Part shown: in pieces, positions 7,915 to 16,687 of the stretch
How positions within the stretch are numbered: position 1 is the first letter of the stretch
How the letters are laid out: every line of letters begins with the position of its first letter
From: Pseudomonas fluorescens
Lineage (GTDB): Bacteria > Pseudomonadota > Gammaproteobacteria > Pseudomonadales > Pseudomonadaceae
Reading direction: 5' to 3'
Assembly (NCBI RefSeq): GCF_902497995.1
Contig: NZ_CABVII010000008.1
Location: forward strand, 62,001 to 126,000
DNA: 64,000 bases
Position numbers and translations under genes: made by a program
The notes under the pieces: generated by a model
What the model was told of the DNA's origin: nothing
Seen by the model: the letters and a program-made list of their open reading frames with translations, nothing else
The model's database searches: none

Positions 7915-9654
7915 ATGTCAGGAAGTCAGGTGCCGAATCCTATTCGCGTTGTACCTCGTCGTCCCACTCCGCGCTCGCCATTGTCAGCCTTGTTGCTGGG
8001 TTTGAGTATTTCACCACTCTATGCCGCCGAGTCTTCCGCCCCCGGACAGGAAGTATTACGCCAGCAACAACAGCAACAGCGCGACCTGCAACAGATGCAA
8101 CTGGAACAACGCCGCCGACAACTGGAACGCGGCAGTTTCAGTGGCACACCGACCGCGCCAGAGAACTCCGACCCAGTGGCTGTCGATGAGCGATGCTGGT
8201 CCATCAGCGGGGTGCGCGTCGGTGGCGTCACGCTGATCAACCGCAAGACACTTAACCAGCGCATCACCCCGAAATTGTCGCCGTGCATGGGCGCAAACCA
8301 GATCAACCAGGTGCTGGCGAGCATTACCGAGCTCTATGTGCAAGCGGGTTACATTGCCAGTCGGCCCTACCTCGGTACGACGCCAGAGGCCGGGCAGTCG
8401 CTGGATATCCTGGTCGATGAAGGCTACGTCGAGTCCATCGAGCTGGCCGACCAGAGCCTGCCGGTTGCCCTCGGGGGAGCGTTTCCCGGGATGCTCGGCA
8501 AGGCGCTGAACCTGCGGGATCTGGAGCAGGGTCTGGATCAATTGAACCGCCTGCGTTCCGTGGACCTGAGCGCCGACATCGCCCCCGGCAGCGAGCCTGG
8601 CGCCTCGCGGATCATCTTGCGCTCGCGCTCCCGCGATCAATCGCGCTGGGCGTTGAACCTGGGCCTGGACAATCTCGGCGGCGCCAGCACCGGGCGCGAC
8701 CGTAATACGCTCAGTCTTGGTCTGGACTCGCCGCTGCAAATCAATGATGTGTTCAATTTAAGCTTCGGCGACACCGTCAATCAGGGTGATCGCTACAGCC
8801 GCAGCGCCAGCCTGTACTACGCCATTCCCTACGGTTACTGGACCTGGAGCGTCTTTGCCAGCCATGGGGAATATCGTGCGCCATTCAAGCTCAGCAGCCT
8901 GACGTTTCACAGCACCGGCACGACCGATCAGCTCAGCCTGCGCGCCGATCGAGTGTTATGGCGCGGTCAGGGCCATCAACTCAGCGCCAACCTGCAACTG
9001 GCGCACAAAGAGGTCGACAGTTACCTGGAGCGCTCGCGCCTGGCGATTCAGAGCCCGACTCTGACCGTGGCCGAAGCCGGGCTGAATCTGTTCTGGCTCG
9101 ACAGTGCGGTGTGGAACCTGGACCTCAATTACGCTCAGGGCCTGCGCTGGTTTGGCGCGGACGATGATGCCGAGCGCCGGTTCGACCGTCAGCCCAAGGC
9201 GCAGTTTCGCAAGTACCGCGCCAGCCTCGGTCAGTGGCGCAACGGCAGGTTGGGCCAGCAGGCCTGGCAATGGCAGAGCCAGCTCAACGTGCAATACAGC
9301 CCTGACCCTCTGCCGGCCATCGAGCAACTGCTGGCCACCGACGATTCGGCGGTGCGCGGATACCGGATCAACAGCGCGTCCGGTGCCAGCGGGGCTATCT
9401 GGCGCAACACCTTGCGCCTGCCATTGCAAACCGACTTGCCGGTGCAGATCACCCCGCGCCTGGGGCTGGACAGCGGCGCGGTCCAGGCCGGTCGCGGCGC
9501 CCCGAGCCAACGTATGAGCGGGGGCGGCGTCGGGGTCAACCTGAGCTGGAAAAACCTGCAAGTGGACCTCGATTACCAACGCAGCTTCAGCCTGCCCAGC
9601 CATTTCAAGCACGAGCCACCGACCTGGCTGATGCGCGTGGGATTGCAGATATGA
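7915..9654 (+). CDS. TpsB: two-partner secretion outer-membrane transporter (ShlB/FhaC/HecB family)
   Basis: The 579-residue protein has an N-terminal export region and a Gln/Arg-rich segment (about residues 50-75). A POTRA domain follows (about 90-175, CWSISGVRVGGVTLINRKTLN to LDILVDEGYV). The C-terminal beta-barrel carries VRGYR, the conserved loop-6 motif of the Omp85/TpsB superfamily. It should form the outer-membrane pore that secretes the TpsA protein encoded 90 bp downstream. The ATG at 7915 is followed by a fairly long polar leader before the hydrophobic LSALLLGLSISPLYA segment. This could be an extended signal peptide, or the true start could be further in. Confidence 0.9.
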   Translation: MSGSQVPNPIRVVPRRPTPRSPLSALLLGLSISPLYAAESSAPGQEVLRQQQQQQRDLQQMQLEQRRRQLERGSFSGTPTAPENSDPVAVDERCWSISGVRVGGVTLINRKTLNQRITPKLSPCMGANQINQVLASITELYVQAGYIASRPYLGTTPEAGQSLDILVDEGYVESIELADQSLPVALGGAFPGMLGKALNLRDLEQGLDQLNRLRSVDLSADIAPGSEPGASRIILRSRSRDQSRWALNLGLDNLGGASTGRDRNTLSLGLDSPLQINDVFNLSFGDTVNQGDRYSRSASLYYAIPYGYWTWSVFASHGEYRAPFKLSSLTFHSTGTTDQLSLRADRVLWRGQGHQLSANLQLAHKEVDSYLERSRLAIQSPTLTVAEAGLNLFWLDSAVWNLDLNYAQGLRWFGADDDAERRFDRQPKAQFRKYRASLGQWRNGRLGQQAWQWQSQLNVQYSPDPLPAIEQLLATDDSAVRGYRINSASGASGAIWRNTLRLPLQTDLPVQITPRLGLDSGAVQAGRGAPSQRMSGGGVGVNLSWKNLQVDLDYQRSFSLPSHFKHEPPTWLMRVGLQI

Positions 9655-9744
9655 ATCTTACAAAACTGCCGATGGTGCTGTGCGCGCCAGCCACGACAGT
9701 CCTTCCAGCGCGCCGTGATACCGCACTTGAATCGAGAGGTTTTT

Positions 9745-12700
9745 ATGTCAGCAAAACCCTTTGCGTTCCATCTTGCTCCCTGCGGCAAATTGCGCTGGGC
9801 GATTGCCAGCCTGTTTCTCATCGCGCCTGTGCCAAACGCCCTGGCGACGGGCGTGGTGGTCGCGCCCGGACCCGGCGGCACCGCGCAATTGCAGACCCGG
9901 GACGGCGTGCCCATCGTCAATATCGTTGCGCCCAACGGTTCCGGGCTGTCCCATAACCAGTTTCTCGACTACAACGTCGACCGCCAGGGCCTGGTCCTGA
10001 ACAACGCCCTGCAAGCCGGGCAGTCGCAACTCGCCGGGGAACTGGCCGCCAACCCGCAGTTCCAGGGGCAGGCGGCCAGCGTGATCCTCAACGAAGTGAT
10101 CAGCCGCAACGCCTCGGCCATCAATGGCCTCCAGGAAATCTTCGGCCGTGGCGCCGATTACGTCCTGGCCAACCCCAACGGCATTTCGCTCAATGGCGCT
10201 GGTTTCATCAACACGCCAAATGCACATTTCGTGGTCGGGCGCCCCGAGCTGAACGAAGGCAAGCTGCAAGCCCTGAGCACCCGCGATGCCACGGGTGAGC
10301 TGAACGTCCGGGGCGCGGGTGCACACAACAGTGAAGGCTCGATCAACCTGATCGCTCCGCGTATCGACAGCGACGGCAAGCTTGGCGCTCGCGATGACTT
10401 GAACCTCACGGTCGGACGCCATTCAGTGGACTACGCCAGCGGGCAGGTGCGGGACGTCGACCCCAGCGGTCACAGCAGCGACGGCCGCATCGACGCCAGT
10501 CTGTTCGGCGCCATGCAGGCCGGGCGCATCAATATTATCAGCACTGCAGAAGGCGCGGGCGTGCGAGTCGGCCCGGTGCAGGTTGCCGGTCGAGATGGCG
10601 TACAGATTCGTTCGTCCGGCGATCTCGTCATCAGCGGCGGGCTCGTGTCCGACAGCCTTGATGTGGTGAGAGCCGGCGTGCACAGCAGCCAGGGCGATGT
10701 CGGCTTGCACAGCGGCAAGGACCTGATGATGGCGGCCGTCGATGTCAGTGGTCGTGATGTCAAGGTCGGCGCCGGACGCAACCTGAAGCTGACGACTGTG
10801 GAAAGCCGTTGGCTCCAGGAAAAACGCAACACCTGGAGAAAAGACACCCTCGGCATCACCTGGGAAACCTTCGAGCAGACCCAAACCGAGGGCGATTCGC
10901 GGCAGCACGGCAGCCAGATCATTGCCCGCCGTGATGTGGATCTGTCCTCCGGCGGCGATACCGAACTCCAAGGCGCCCGGGTCGAGGCGGCGAAAGATCT
11001 CAGGGTGCAGAGCGGCGGTGATCTGCGCCTCACGTCAGCCATTGAAAGCAAGACGAAGTCCGATCGGGGCACACACCGCAAACACCTGTGGAAAGAAAGC
11101 TGGGACAACCGCAGCGAAGAGCAACGCAGCGTCACCACGCAATTGAAGGGCGACAACATCGCGTTGACCGCGACCGGGTTGCTGCGCTCTGAAGGCGCGC
11201 AAGTGACCAGTCCGAACGATGTCCTGCTCGCCGCAAAACAGGTGGAAATCACCACCGCCACCCGCACCGAGTTCAAACGCGACGATCGCTATTCGGGCGA
11301 TCTGGTCGGCGGCGGGTTCTTTGGCAAGACCGGCGATACGGACCAGGGCAAGACCCTGCATCAGGGCAGCGCGATCAATGCCGCCGGCAAATTGATCGTC
11401 AAGGCCGACGGCGACGTGCGCATCACCGGCAGCCAGGTGCGCGGCACTACGGAGTCCAGCGTCATCACCGATAAGGGTTCACTGATCATCGATGGCGTGC
11501 AGGACAAGTCCCACCTCAACAACCACGACAAGGACAGCAAGTTTTTCGGCATCAGCAAAAATGAAACTCGCCAAAACACCCGGGACAGCACCACGGTGCG
11601 CAGCGAGTTGACGTCGGACACCAACCTCACCCTCAAGAGCGCCATGGACATCGAAGTCGCGGGCTCCACGGTCAAGGCGGGCGGTACGCTCAATGTGGAC
11701 GCGGCGGGAGATGTGAAGGTGCATTCGGCGCAGGACACCGTCGACAGCAGCAATACCACTGCCAGCCGTGGCTTCGATGCCTACGCCAAAGAAAACGCGC
11801 CGGACGCCGGCCAGTACCGCGCAGGCGTGCGTTTTGAAGACAAGACGCAAACCCTGACCGGCAACGAAGTGCGCCAGCAAGGCTCCAGCCTGGCCGGCGC
11901 TGACGTGCAGGTGAAGGCCGGCGGCGAACTGACGCTCAAGGGCGCAGACGTGCAGGCCACCGCGGGCGATACGTCCCTGCAGGGCAAAACCGTTGCACTG
12001 CTGGCCGAACAGGACAGTCAACACACCTCGACGGACCAGCGCAACACCGGCGGCGGTCTTTACTACACCGGCGGCCTTGATCGCGTAGGCAGTGGCCTGG
12101 ACTTCGCGCATTCGACCTCCCAGGACATCCGCGACACAACCACAGCCCAAACCAGCAAGGTCCAGAGCAGCGGCAAGCTGAACATCAATGCCGAAAAACT
12201 GATCACTGAAGGGGCGCAAGTCAGGGCTGGCAAAGACCTGGTGGTCGACGCCGGGGAAATTGACAACCGCGTGGCGCGGGACACGGACAGCAGTACGCAC
12301 AAGGACCGCAACTGGTCGGCCGACATGGGTGTCAACCTCGAGTACAAGGACATCGCCAGGCCTATCGCCGATGCCGTAAAAAGCGCCATCGAGGCCAAGG
12401 TCCCGGACGTGGGCGCATTGGGCAAGCTCGGTCAGCCTGATCTCGGGATCGATGTCGCCATCGGGCATCAGAGTGCCGGCCGCCAAGTGCAAAACAGCGG
12501 CGATAGAGTCAGTCAGTTCCAGGGCGGTACCGTAGACGTCAAGGTCACCGGCCTGTTGCAGGACCAGGGCACCCGGTATGAGGCCAGCGCCGGGAAGGTC
12601 AATATCAGCGCCGGTCAGTTGATCGCCAACGCCGCGAGCATCACCCATGGCAGCACCGATAAGGCGCTGGACGCCAAGGTTGACGTACGGGTCTACACCA

Positions 12701-14253
12701 AGACCGGGGAAGACCTGAACGTGGCCGGCAGCGGTGAGGGTGGCAGCCTTCAGACACAGAAAAGCACGTCCACCGCAGTGGTCGGCCGCTACACCGGCAG
12801 CCAGGGGGTAAACATCAACCTGGGTGGCGACGGGCAGTTCGAGGGCAGCCAGTTCGATGGCGGGGAGGGCGGCGTGACGATCAAGGCCGGCGGCAACCTG
12901 GCGCTGAATCAAGCCAACGACCGTCAGGACAGCGACACGTCCAGCCTGCGCGGCAAAGCCTCGCTGAAAGTCGGCACCCTGCCTGGCACCAACGGCACCA
13001 ATATCAATCTCGGTGCCGGTGCGCAGCTCGATTATAAAGGCGGCCAGACCCGGGACAGCCAGGCCCGCGTCGCCAGTATCGAGGGCCAGGGCCCGGTGAC
13101 ATTGAGCAGCGGCGGCGACCTGGTGCTGCAAGGGACCCGCATCGACTTGCCGGGGGCGATAGACCTGGACGTCGGCGGCAAACTGGATGTGCAAGCGGCG
13201 AGCGGTACCCATGTCGTCAAGAACAGCCATCTCGGCGGCGGTCTGACCGTGGGCGGCAGTAAAACCAGCAAGGAGAACAGCGTTGACAAGGCCGGAAACC
13301 TCGGCTTCAACCTCAACGCCGGTCGGGAGAATGAAGCGACGCGGACCTTGACTGGCGGCGAACTCAAGAGCGAGCAAAGGATCGGGCTCAGCGGCGATTC
13401 GATTTACCTGCAAGGCGCTCAAGTCAATGCGCCGGACGTACGTCTTGAGGCACAGAAGGGCGGGATCCAGCTGCAATCCGCGCAGTCCACGCATAACCGC
13501 GGCAGCTTGAGTCTTGAGCTGAAGGCCGGGGGCAACCTTGGCAGCAGTACACCCACCGCCAGCGAAAGCGTCGCGTCCAGCGACCTCGGATTGAATGCCG
13601 GGGCCAAGGTCGGGGTCGATTACCTCAACAGCACCACTGAGCAGAACAGCCGGATCAAGGCGGACAGCGCCGAACTCAACAGTGCGGGCGATGCGCAATT
13701 GGCGGGAGCGCGGATCGATGCCGGGAAGGTCAGTGGCACGGTCGCCGGCGATTTGAGCGTGCAAAGCCGTCAGGACCGCCAGACCACCGTCAAGGCTGAT
13801 CTTGACCTGGGGCTGACCGGCAAGAAAGCCGCGCCGGTCGACCAGGACAAACTGGCGGCAAACGCCGGGCTCAAGGGTATGGATTACAAGCCGACCCTCA
13901 AGTTCGATGGTGCCTATGCGTACAAGGACAGCGTGGGCCAGGCTTCCGCTATCAGCGGTTCACAGGGAGTGAATCTCAAGGTCGGCGGCACGACGCAACT
14001 GACGGGGGCTCGGATTGCATCGGCTGAAGGCCGCGTGGGTCTGGGCGATTCCAACGTCGGCACCACGACCTTGAGCAACCTCGACTACAGCGTCAGGGGT
14101 GGACTCGATCTGCCGCAGAAACCGGCCACCGAGGGCAGCAAACCCGAGGTCTCGATTCCCGGTGAGCGCAGTATCAAAGTCGGTCCGGGGACCGTTGGCG
14201 GTCGTTTCGACAGACAATCCTTGCAATCGGGGATCGATGAGAACGCGAGTTGA
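9745..14253 (+). CDS. TpsA: filamentous haemagglutinin-type secreted exoprotein
   Basis: The protein has about 1,502 residues from the ATG at 9745, chosen for the GAGAGG Shine-Dalgarno and a good signal peptide ending near NALATG. The N-terminal TPS domain (about residues 30-260) carries the secretion signature NPNGISLNGAGFIN. The rest is a long run of haemagglutinin-type beta-helix repeats rich in Gly, Ser, Asp and Thr (for example QGSSLAGADVQVKAGGEL). The C-terminus ends in repeat-like sequence (SLQSGIDENAS) with no VENN motif and no recognisable toxin domain, so an adhesin or biofilm role is more likely than contact-dependent inhibition. It should be exported by the adjacent TpsB. A strong terminator follows. 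Confidence 0.88.
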   Translation: MSAKPFAFHLAPCGKLRWAIASLFLIAPVPNALATGVVVAPGPGGTAQLQTRDGVPIVNIVAPNGSGLSHNQFLDYNVDRQGLVLNNALQAGQSQLAGELAANPQFQGQAASVILNEVISRNASAINGLQEIFGRGADYVLANPNGISLNGAGFINTPNAHFVVGRPELNEGKLQALSTRDATGELNVRGAGAHNSEGSINLIAPRIDSDGKLGARDDLNLTVGRHSVDYASGQVRDVDPSGHSSDGRIDASLFGAMQAGRINIISTAEGAGVRVGPVQVAGRDGVQIRSSGDLVISGGLVSDSLDVVRAGVHSSQGDVGLHSGKDLMMAAVDVSGRDVKVGAGRNLKLTTVESRWLQEKRNTWRKDTLGITWETFEQTQTEGDSRQHGSQIIARRDVDLSSGGDTELQGARVEAAKDLRVQSGGDLRLTSAIESKTKSDRGTHRKHLWKESWDNRSEEQRSVTTQLKGDNIALTATGLLRSEGAQVTSPNDVLLAAKQVEITTATRTEFKRDDRYSGDLVGGGFFGKTGDTDQGKTLHQGSAINAAGKLIVKADGDVRITGSQVRGTTESSVITDKGSLIIDGVQDKSHLNNHDKDSKFFGISKNETRQNTRDSTTVRSELTSDTNLTLKSAMDIEVAGSTVKAGGTLNVDAAGDVKVHSAQDTVDSSNTTASRGFDAYAKENAPDAGQYRAGVRFEDKTQTLTGNEVRQQGSSLAGADVQVKAGGELTLKGADVQATAGDTSLQGKTVALLAEQDSQHTSTDQRNTGGGLYYTGGLDRVGSGLDFAHSTSQDIRDTTTAQTSKVQSSGKLNINAEKLITEGAQVRAGKDLVVDAGEIDNRVARDTDSSTHKDRNWSADMGVNLEYKDIARPIADAVKSAIEAKVPDVGALGKLGQPDLGIDVAIGHQSAGRQVQNSGDRVSQFQGGTVDVKVTGLLQDQGTRYEASAGKVNISAGQLIANAASITHGSTDKALDAKVDVRVYTKTGEDLNVAGSGEGGSLQTQKSTSTAVVGRYTGSQGVNINLGGDGQFEGSQFDGGEGGVTIKAGGNLALNQANDRQDSDTSSLRGKASLKVGTLPGTNGTNINLGAGAQLDYKGGQTRDSQARVASIEGQGPVTLSSGGDLVLQGTRIDLPGAIDLDVGGKLDVQAASGTHVVKNSHLGGGLTVGGSKTSKENSVDKAGNLGFNLNAGRENEATRTLTGGELKSEQRIGLSGDSIYLQGAQVNAPDVRLEAQKGGIQLQSAQSTHNRGSLSLELKAGGNLGSSTPTASESVASSDLGLNAGAKVGVDYLNSTTEQNSRIKADSAELNSAGDAQLAGARIDAGKVSGTVAGDLSVQSRQDRQTTVKADLDLGLTGKKAAPVDQDKLAANAGLKGMDYKPTLKFDGAYAYKDSVGQASAISGSQGVNLKVGGTTQLTGARIASAEGRVGLGDSNVGTTTLSNLDYSVRGGLDLPQKPATEGSKPEVSIPGERSIKVGPGTVGGRFDRQSLQSGIDENAS

Positions 14254-14372
14254 GTAAACACCGTGCAACCCCGGATGGGGTCTGGATGACCGCTGGTTAT
14301 CGTCCTGCCTCCTTCCTGGTGGTGCCTATGAGACTCGGCTGTATGTAAGAACGATTGTGTGGATTTCCCTTG

Positions 14373-14411
14373 GACGGGCAGACGAGCCGCAACTCGGCTG
14401 CCCGTCATTTT
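14373..14411 (+). terminator. Rho-independent terminator after tpsA
   Basis: GACGGGCAG (14373-14381) pairs with CTGCCCGTC (14398-14406). Inside it CGAG pairs with CTCG, and ATTTT follows. The strong stem and T run separate the secretion genes from the sigma-factor operon. Confidence 0.75.
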
Positions 14412-14467
14412 GCGTATGACCTGGATTGGCAAGGCAGGCCCCGGTCTGGAATCCATTGCGTCCGGTT

Positions 14468-14486
14468 AATAGGAAGCATTACTATT
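14468..14486. promoter_or_regulatory. Possible Fur box upstream of the ECF sigma gene
   Basis: The 19-bp stretch beginning AATAGGAAGC and ending ATTACTATT is partly palindromic and matches about 10 of 19 positions of the Fur consensus. It lies 28 bp before the sigma-factor ATG, where fecI-type genes usually carry a Fur box. The match is weak. Confidence 0.35.
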
Positions 14487-14513
14487 CACGCCCCGTCTTC
14501 ACAGCACGCCGCA

Positions 14514-15014
14514 ATGACCCCCAAGCTGCCCCGCAGACACCGCTTTTTCGAGCATTACGAAGAGTTGGTTGGCACCTGGACCCGTCGCCTGAGAAATCGT
14601 CATCAGGCCGAGGATCTGGCCCACGACACCTTCGTGCGGGTGCTTGAGTCCGATTCGGCAGCGGTGGTGCAACCTCGGGCGTACTTGCACCAGACCGCGC
14701 GCAATATCGCGGTGGATGGTTATCGGCGTGAGGATCGGCGGGGCGCCATGGAGTCGGAGGCGATCGATCACAGTGTGTCGTCGTCCGGCGACCCGGAGCA
14801 TTTCATGCATGCGATCCAGTTGGCTGATTCCATCGAGCGGGCGCTCGCCGAACTTCCGATCAACTGCCGCAAGGTGTTCGTCTGGCAGAAGATCGAAGGC
14901 CTGACCCAGGCTGAAATCGCCGAACGCCTGGGGCTGTCCAAGAACATGGTGGAAAAGTATATGATCCGCACCCTGAGGCATCTGCGCGACCGTCTGGACG
15001 GGTTGCAACCATGA
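14514..15014 (+). CDS. FecI-like ECF sigma factor
   Basis: This 166-residue protein has sigma region 2 (about residues 10-75, HRFFEHYEELVGTWTRRLRN then RAYLHQTARNIAVD) and region 4 (about 105-160, FVWQKIEGLTQAEIAERLGL). This matches iron-starvation sigma factors of the FecI/PvdS type. The ATG at 14514 is chosen because upstream in-frame sequence is not sigma-like. It should direct transcription of the TonB receptor gene once released by the FecR-like protein encoded 40 bp downstream. A weak Fur box precedes it. Whether it also acts on the neighbouring tps genes is not shown by the sequence. Confidence 0.9.
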   Translation: MTPKLPRRHRFFEHYEELVGTWTRRLRNRHQAEDLAHDTFVRVLESDSAAVVQPRAYLHQTARNIAVDGYRREDRRGAMESEAIDHSVSSSGDPEHFMHAIQLADSIERALAELPINCRKVFVWQKIEGLTQAEIAERLGLSKNMVEKYMIRTLRHLRDRLDGLQP

Positions 15015-15054
15015 TCGGCCGCGCTTTCTCATCCCCGGCCAGACAGGAACTTCC

Positions 15055-16038
15055 ATGATGGATACTCGTGATTGCGCGTGCGGGCAAACAACGGTTCGCG
15101 ACGAGGCGGCGCGGTGGTTTGTGCGTTTGCAGGAACCGGCCGTGGACGTCGAAGAACGTCGACGCTTCGAGCGTTGGCTGAACGAACACCCTCAGCATCG
15201 CGACGAATTTCAATTGATCGAGGGGCTGTGGACGGCGGCTGATCTGCTGCCTGCGGCGCGTCTGCAGGCCTTGTGCGAAGCCCCGGCGGCCCGTGGTAAA
15301 CGTCGCCCGCTGCTGCGGTATGCGGTGGCCGCCGGTGTGTTGGCCGTGGCAGTCGGGTTGGGATTGTTCAGCCATTTGAATCAGTCGGCGAGCTACACCG
15401 CCGAGTTTTCCACGACCCTGGGTGAGCGACAGCAGGTGGCGTTGCCCGACGGTTCGGTGATCGACCTGAACAGCCGTAGTCGCGTCCAGGTGCGCTACGA
15501 ACATGACCGGCGCCGCATCGAGTTGACGCAGGGCGAAGCGATGTTCAGCGTCGAACACGACAGTGACCGGCCGTTCGTGGTCGAGGCGGGCAGCGGCAAG
15601 GTCACGGTCACCGGCACCCGCTTCGACGTGCGTCGCAGCGCCTCTGAAACCCGGGTCGTGGTGGAGCAGGGCACGGTCAAGGTCCAGGGAAGGGACGCTG
15701 CCGACCACGATTTCATCAGCCTCACCGCCGGCCTTGGCACGCGGGTCGATACCCAGGGCAAAGTGGCCGCCGCCTATGCGGTCAATCCTGCGGAACTGAC
15801 CGCCTGGCGCAGCGGCAAACTGGTGTTCAACAATGCCAGCCTTCGCGACGTCGCCGAAGAAGTGTCGCGCTATCGGGAGAAACCGCTGACCGTCGGCAAC
15901 GACAAAGTGGGCAATCTACGCCTGACCAGTGTGTTCAAATCCGATAACACCGACGCCCTGCTCAAGGCCCTGCCGAGCATTCTGCCGGTGGTCGTGCGGA
16001 CCCTGGATGACGGCAGCCAGCAAATAATTTCAAAATAG
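15055..16038 (+). CDS. FecR-like anti-sigma factor / signal transducer
   Basis: This 327-residue protein has a cytoplasmic N-terminal DUF4880 region (AARWFVRLQEP... FERWLNEHPQHRDEF). A single transmembrane segment (about residues 87-106, YAVAAGVLAVAVGLGLFSHL) and a periplasmic FecR domain follow (LGERQQVALPDGSVIDLNS, GEAMFSVEHDSDRPF, VTVTGTRFDVR). It would hold the ECF sigma factor and relay the signal from the receptor's N-terminal domain across the inner membrane. The ATG at 15055 is followed at once by a second ATG; AGGAAC lies upstream. It is the middle gene of the sigma/anti-sigma/receptor set. Confidence 0.9.
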   Translation: MMDTRDCACGQTTVRDEAARWFVRLQEPAVDVEERRRFERWLNEHPQHRDEFQLIEGLWTAADLLPAARLQALCEAPAARGKRRPLLRYAVAAGVLAVAVGLGLFSHLNQSASYTAEFSTTLGERQQVALPDGSVIDLNSRSRVQVRYEHDRRRIELTQGEAMFSVEHDSDRPFVVEAGSGKVTVTGTRFDVRRSASETRVVVEQGTVKVQGRDAADHDFISLTAGLGTRVDTQGKVAAAYAVNPAELTAWRSGKLVFNNASLRDVAEEVSRYREKPLTVGNDKVGNLRLTSVFKSDNTDALLKALPSILPVVVRTLDDGSQQIISK

Positions 16039-16135
16039 ATTCAGGTTTTTTTCGAGTTCATCGTCTTCTAGTCCAACTGCAACTGGTTTGCATTAACAAA
16101 CGCACACTCTTGCGATCCACAGGACTCCGTTCGAC

Positions 16136-16687
16136 GTGAAAAAAACCACCGCTAAAAACAACAAATTCCCTTGGTTGCCCCTGGCCCTCGCCCTGGCGGT
16201 CAACGTTGCGCTGCCCCAGGCCTTTGCCGCCGACGCTATTCATATTCCGGCGCAACCCCTGGGCCAGGCCTTGAGTGAACTGGGCCAGCAAACCTCGCTG
16301 CAGGTGTTTTTCAGCCCGGAGCTGGTCGCCGGCAAGCAGGCCCCGGCGGTGGACGGCAACCTCTCGCCCGAGGACGCTGTGCGCCAGCTGCTGCAAGGCA
16401 GCGGTCTGCAGTACCAGATCGACGAAGGCTCGGTGACCTTGCTGCCTGCACCCAGTGCCGCAGTCAATGGGCCGCTGGAACTTGGCGTGACTGACATCAA
16501 GGTGGTCGGCGACTGGCTCGGTGACGCGGATGCCGCCGTGGTGCAAAACCACCCTGGCGCCCGTACCGTGATCCGCCGCGAGGCGATGATCGAGCAAGGC
16601 GCGATGAACGTGGGCGACGCGTTGAAGCGCGTGCCGGTGTGCAAGTGCAGGAGGCCAATGGCACCGGCGGCAGCGACATTTCCCTGA
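16136..16687 (+). pseudogene. FecA-like TonB-dependent receptor, N-terminal fragment before a frameshift
   Basis: The reading frame starts at GTG 16136 with AGGAC about 10 bases upstream. It encodes a signal peptide (LALALAVNVALPQAFA) and an STN signalling domain (about residues 33-105, IHIPAQPLGQALSELGQQTS). It then encodes the start of the plug, up to ALKRVP. A base is then missing: the family expects PGVQVQEANG, but the frame reads PVCKCR and stops at 16687. Restoring one G in the GG at 16636-16637 joins this frame to the next feature and gives an 807-residue receptor of normal size. The STN domain fits regulation through the adjacent FecIR pair. The lesion may be a real mutation or an assembly error. 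Confidence 0.8.
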
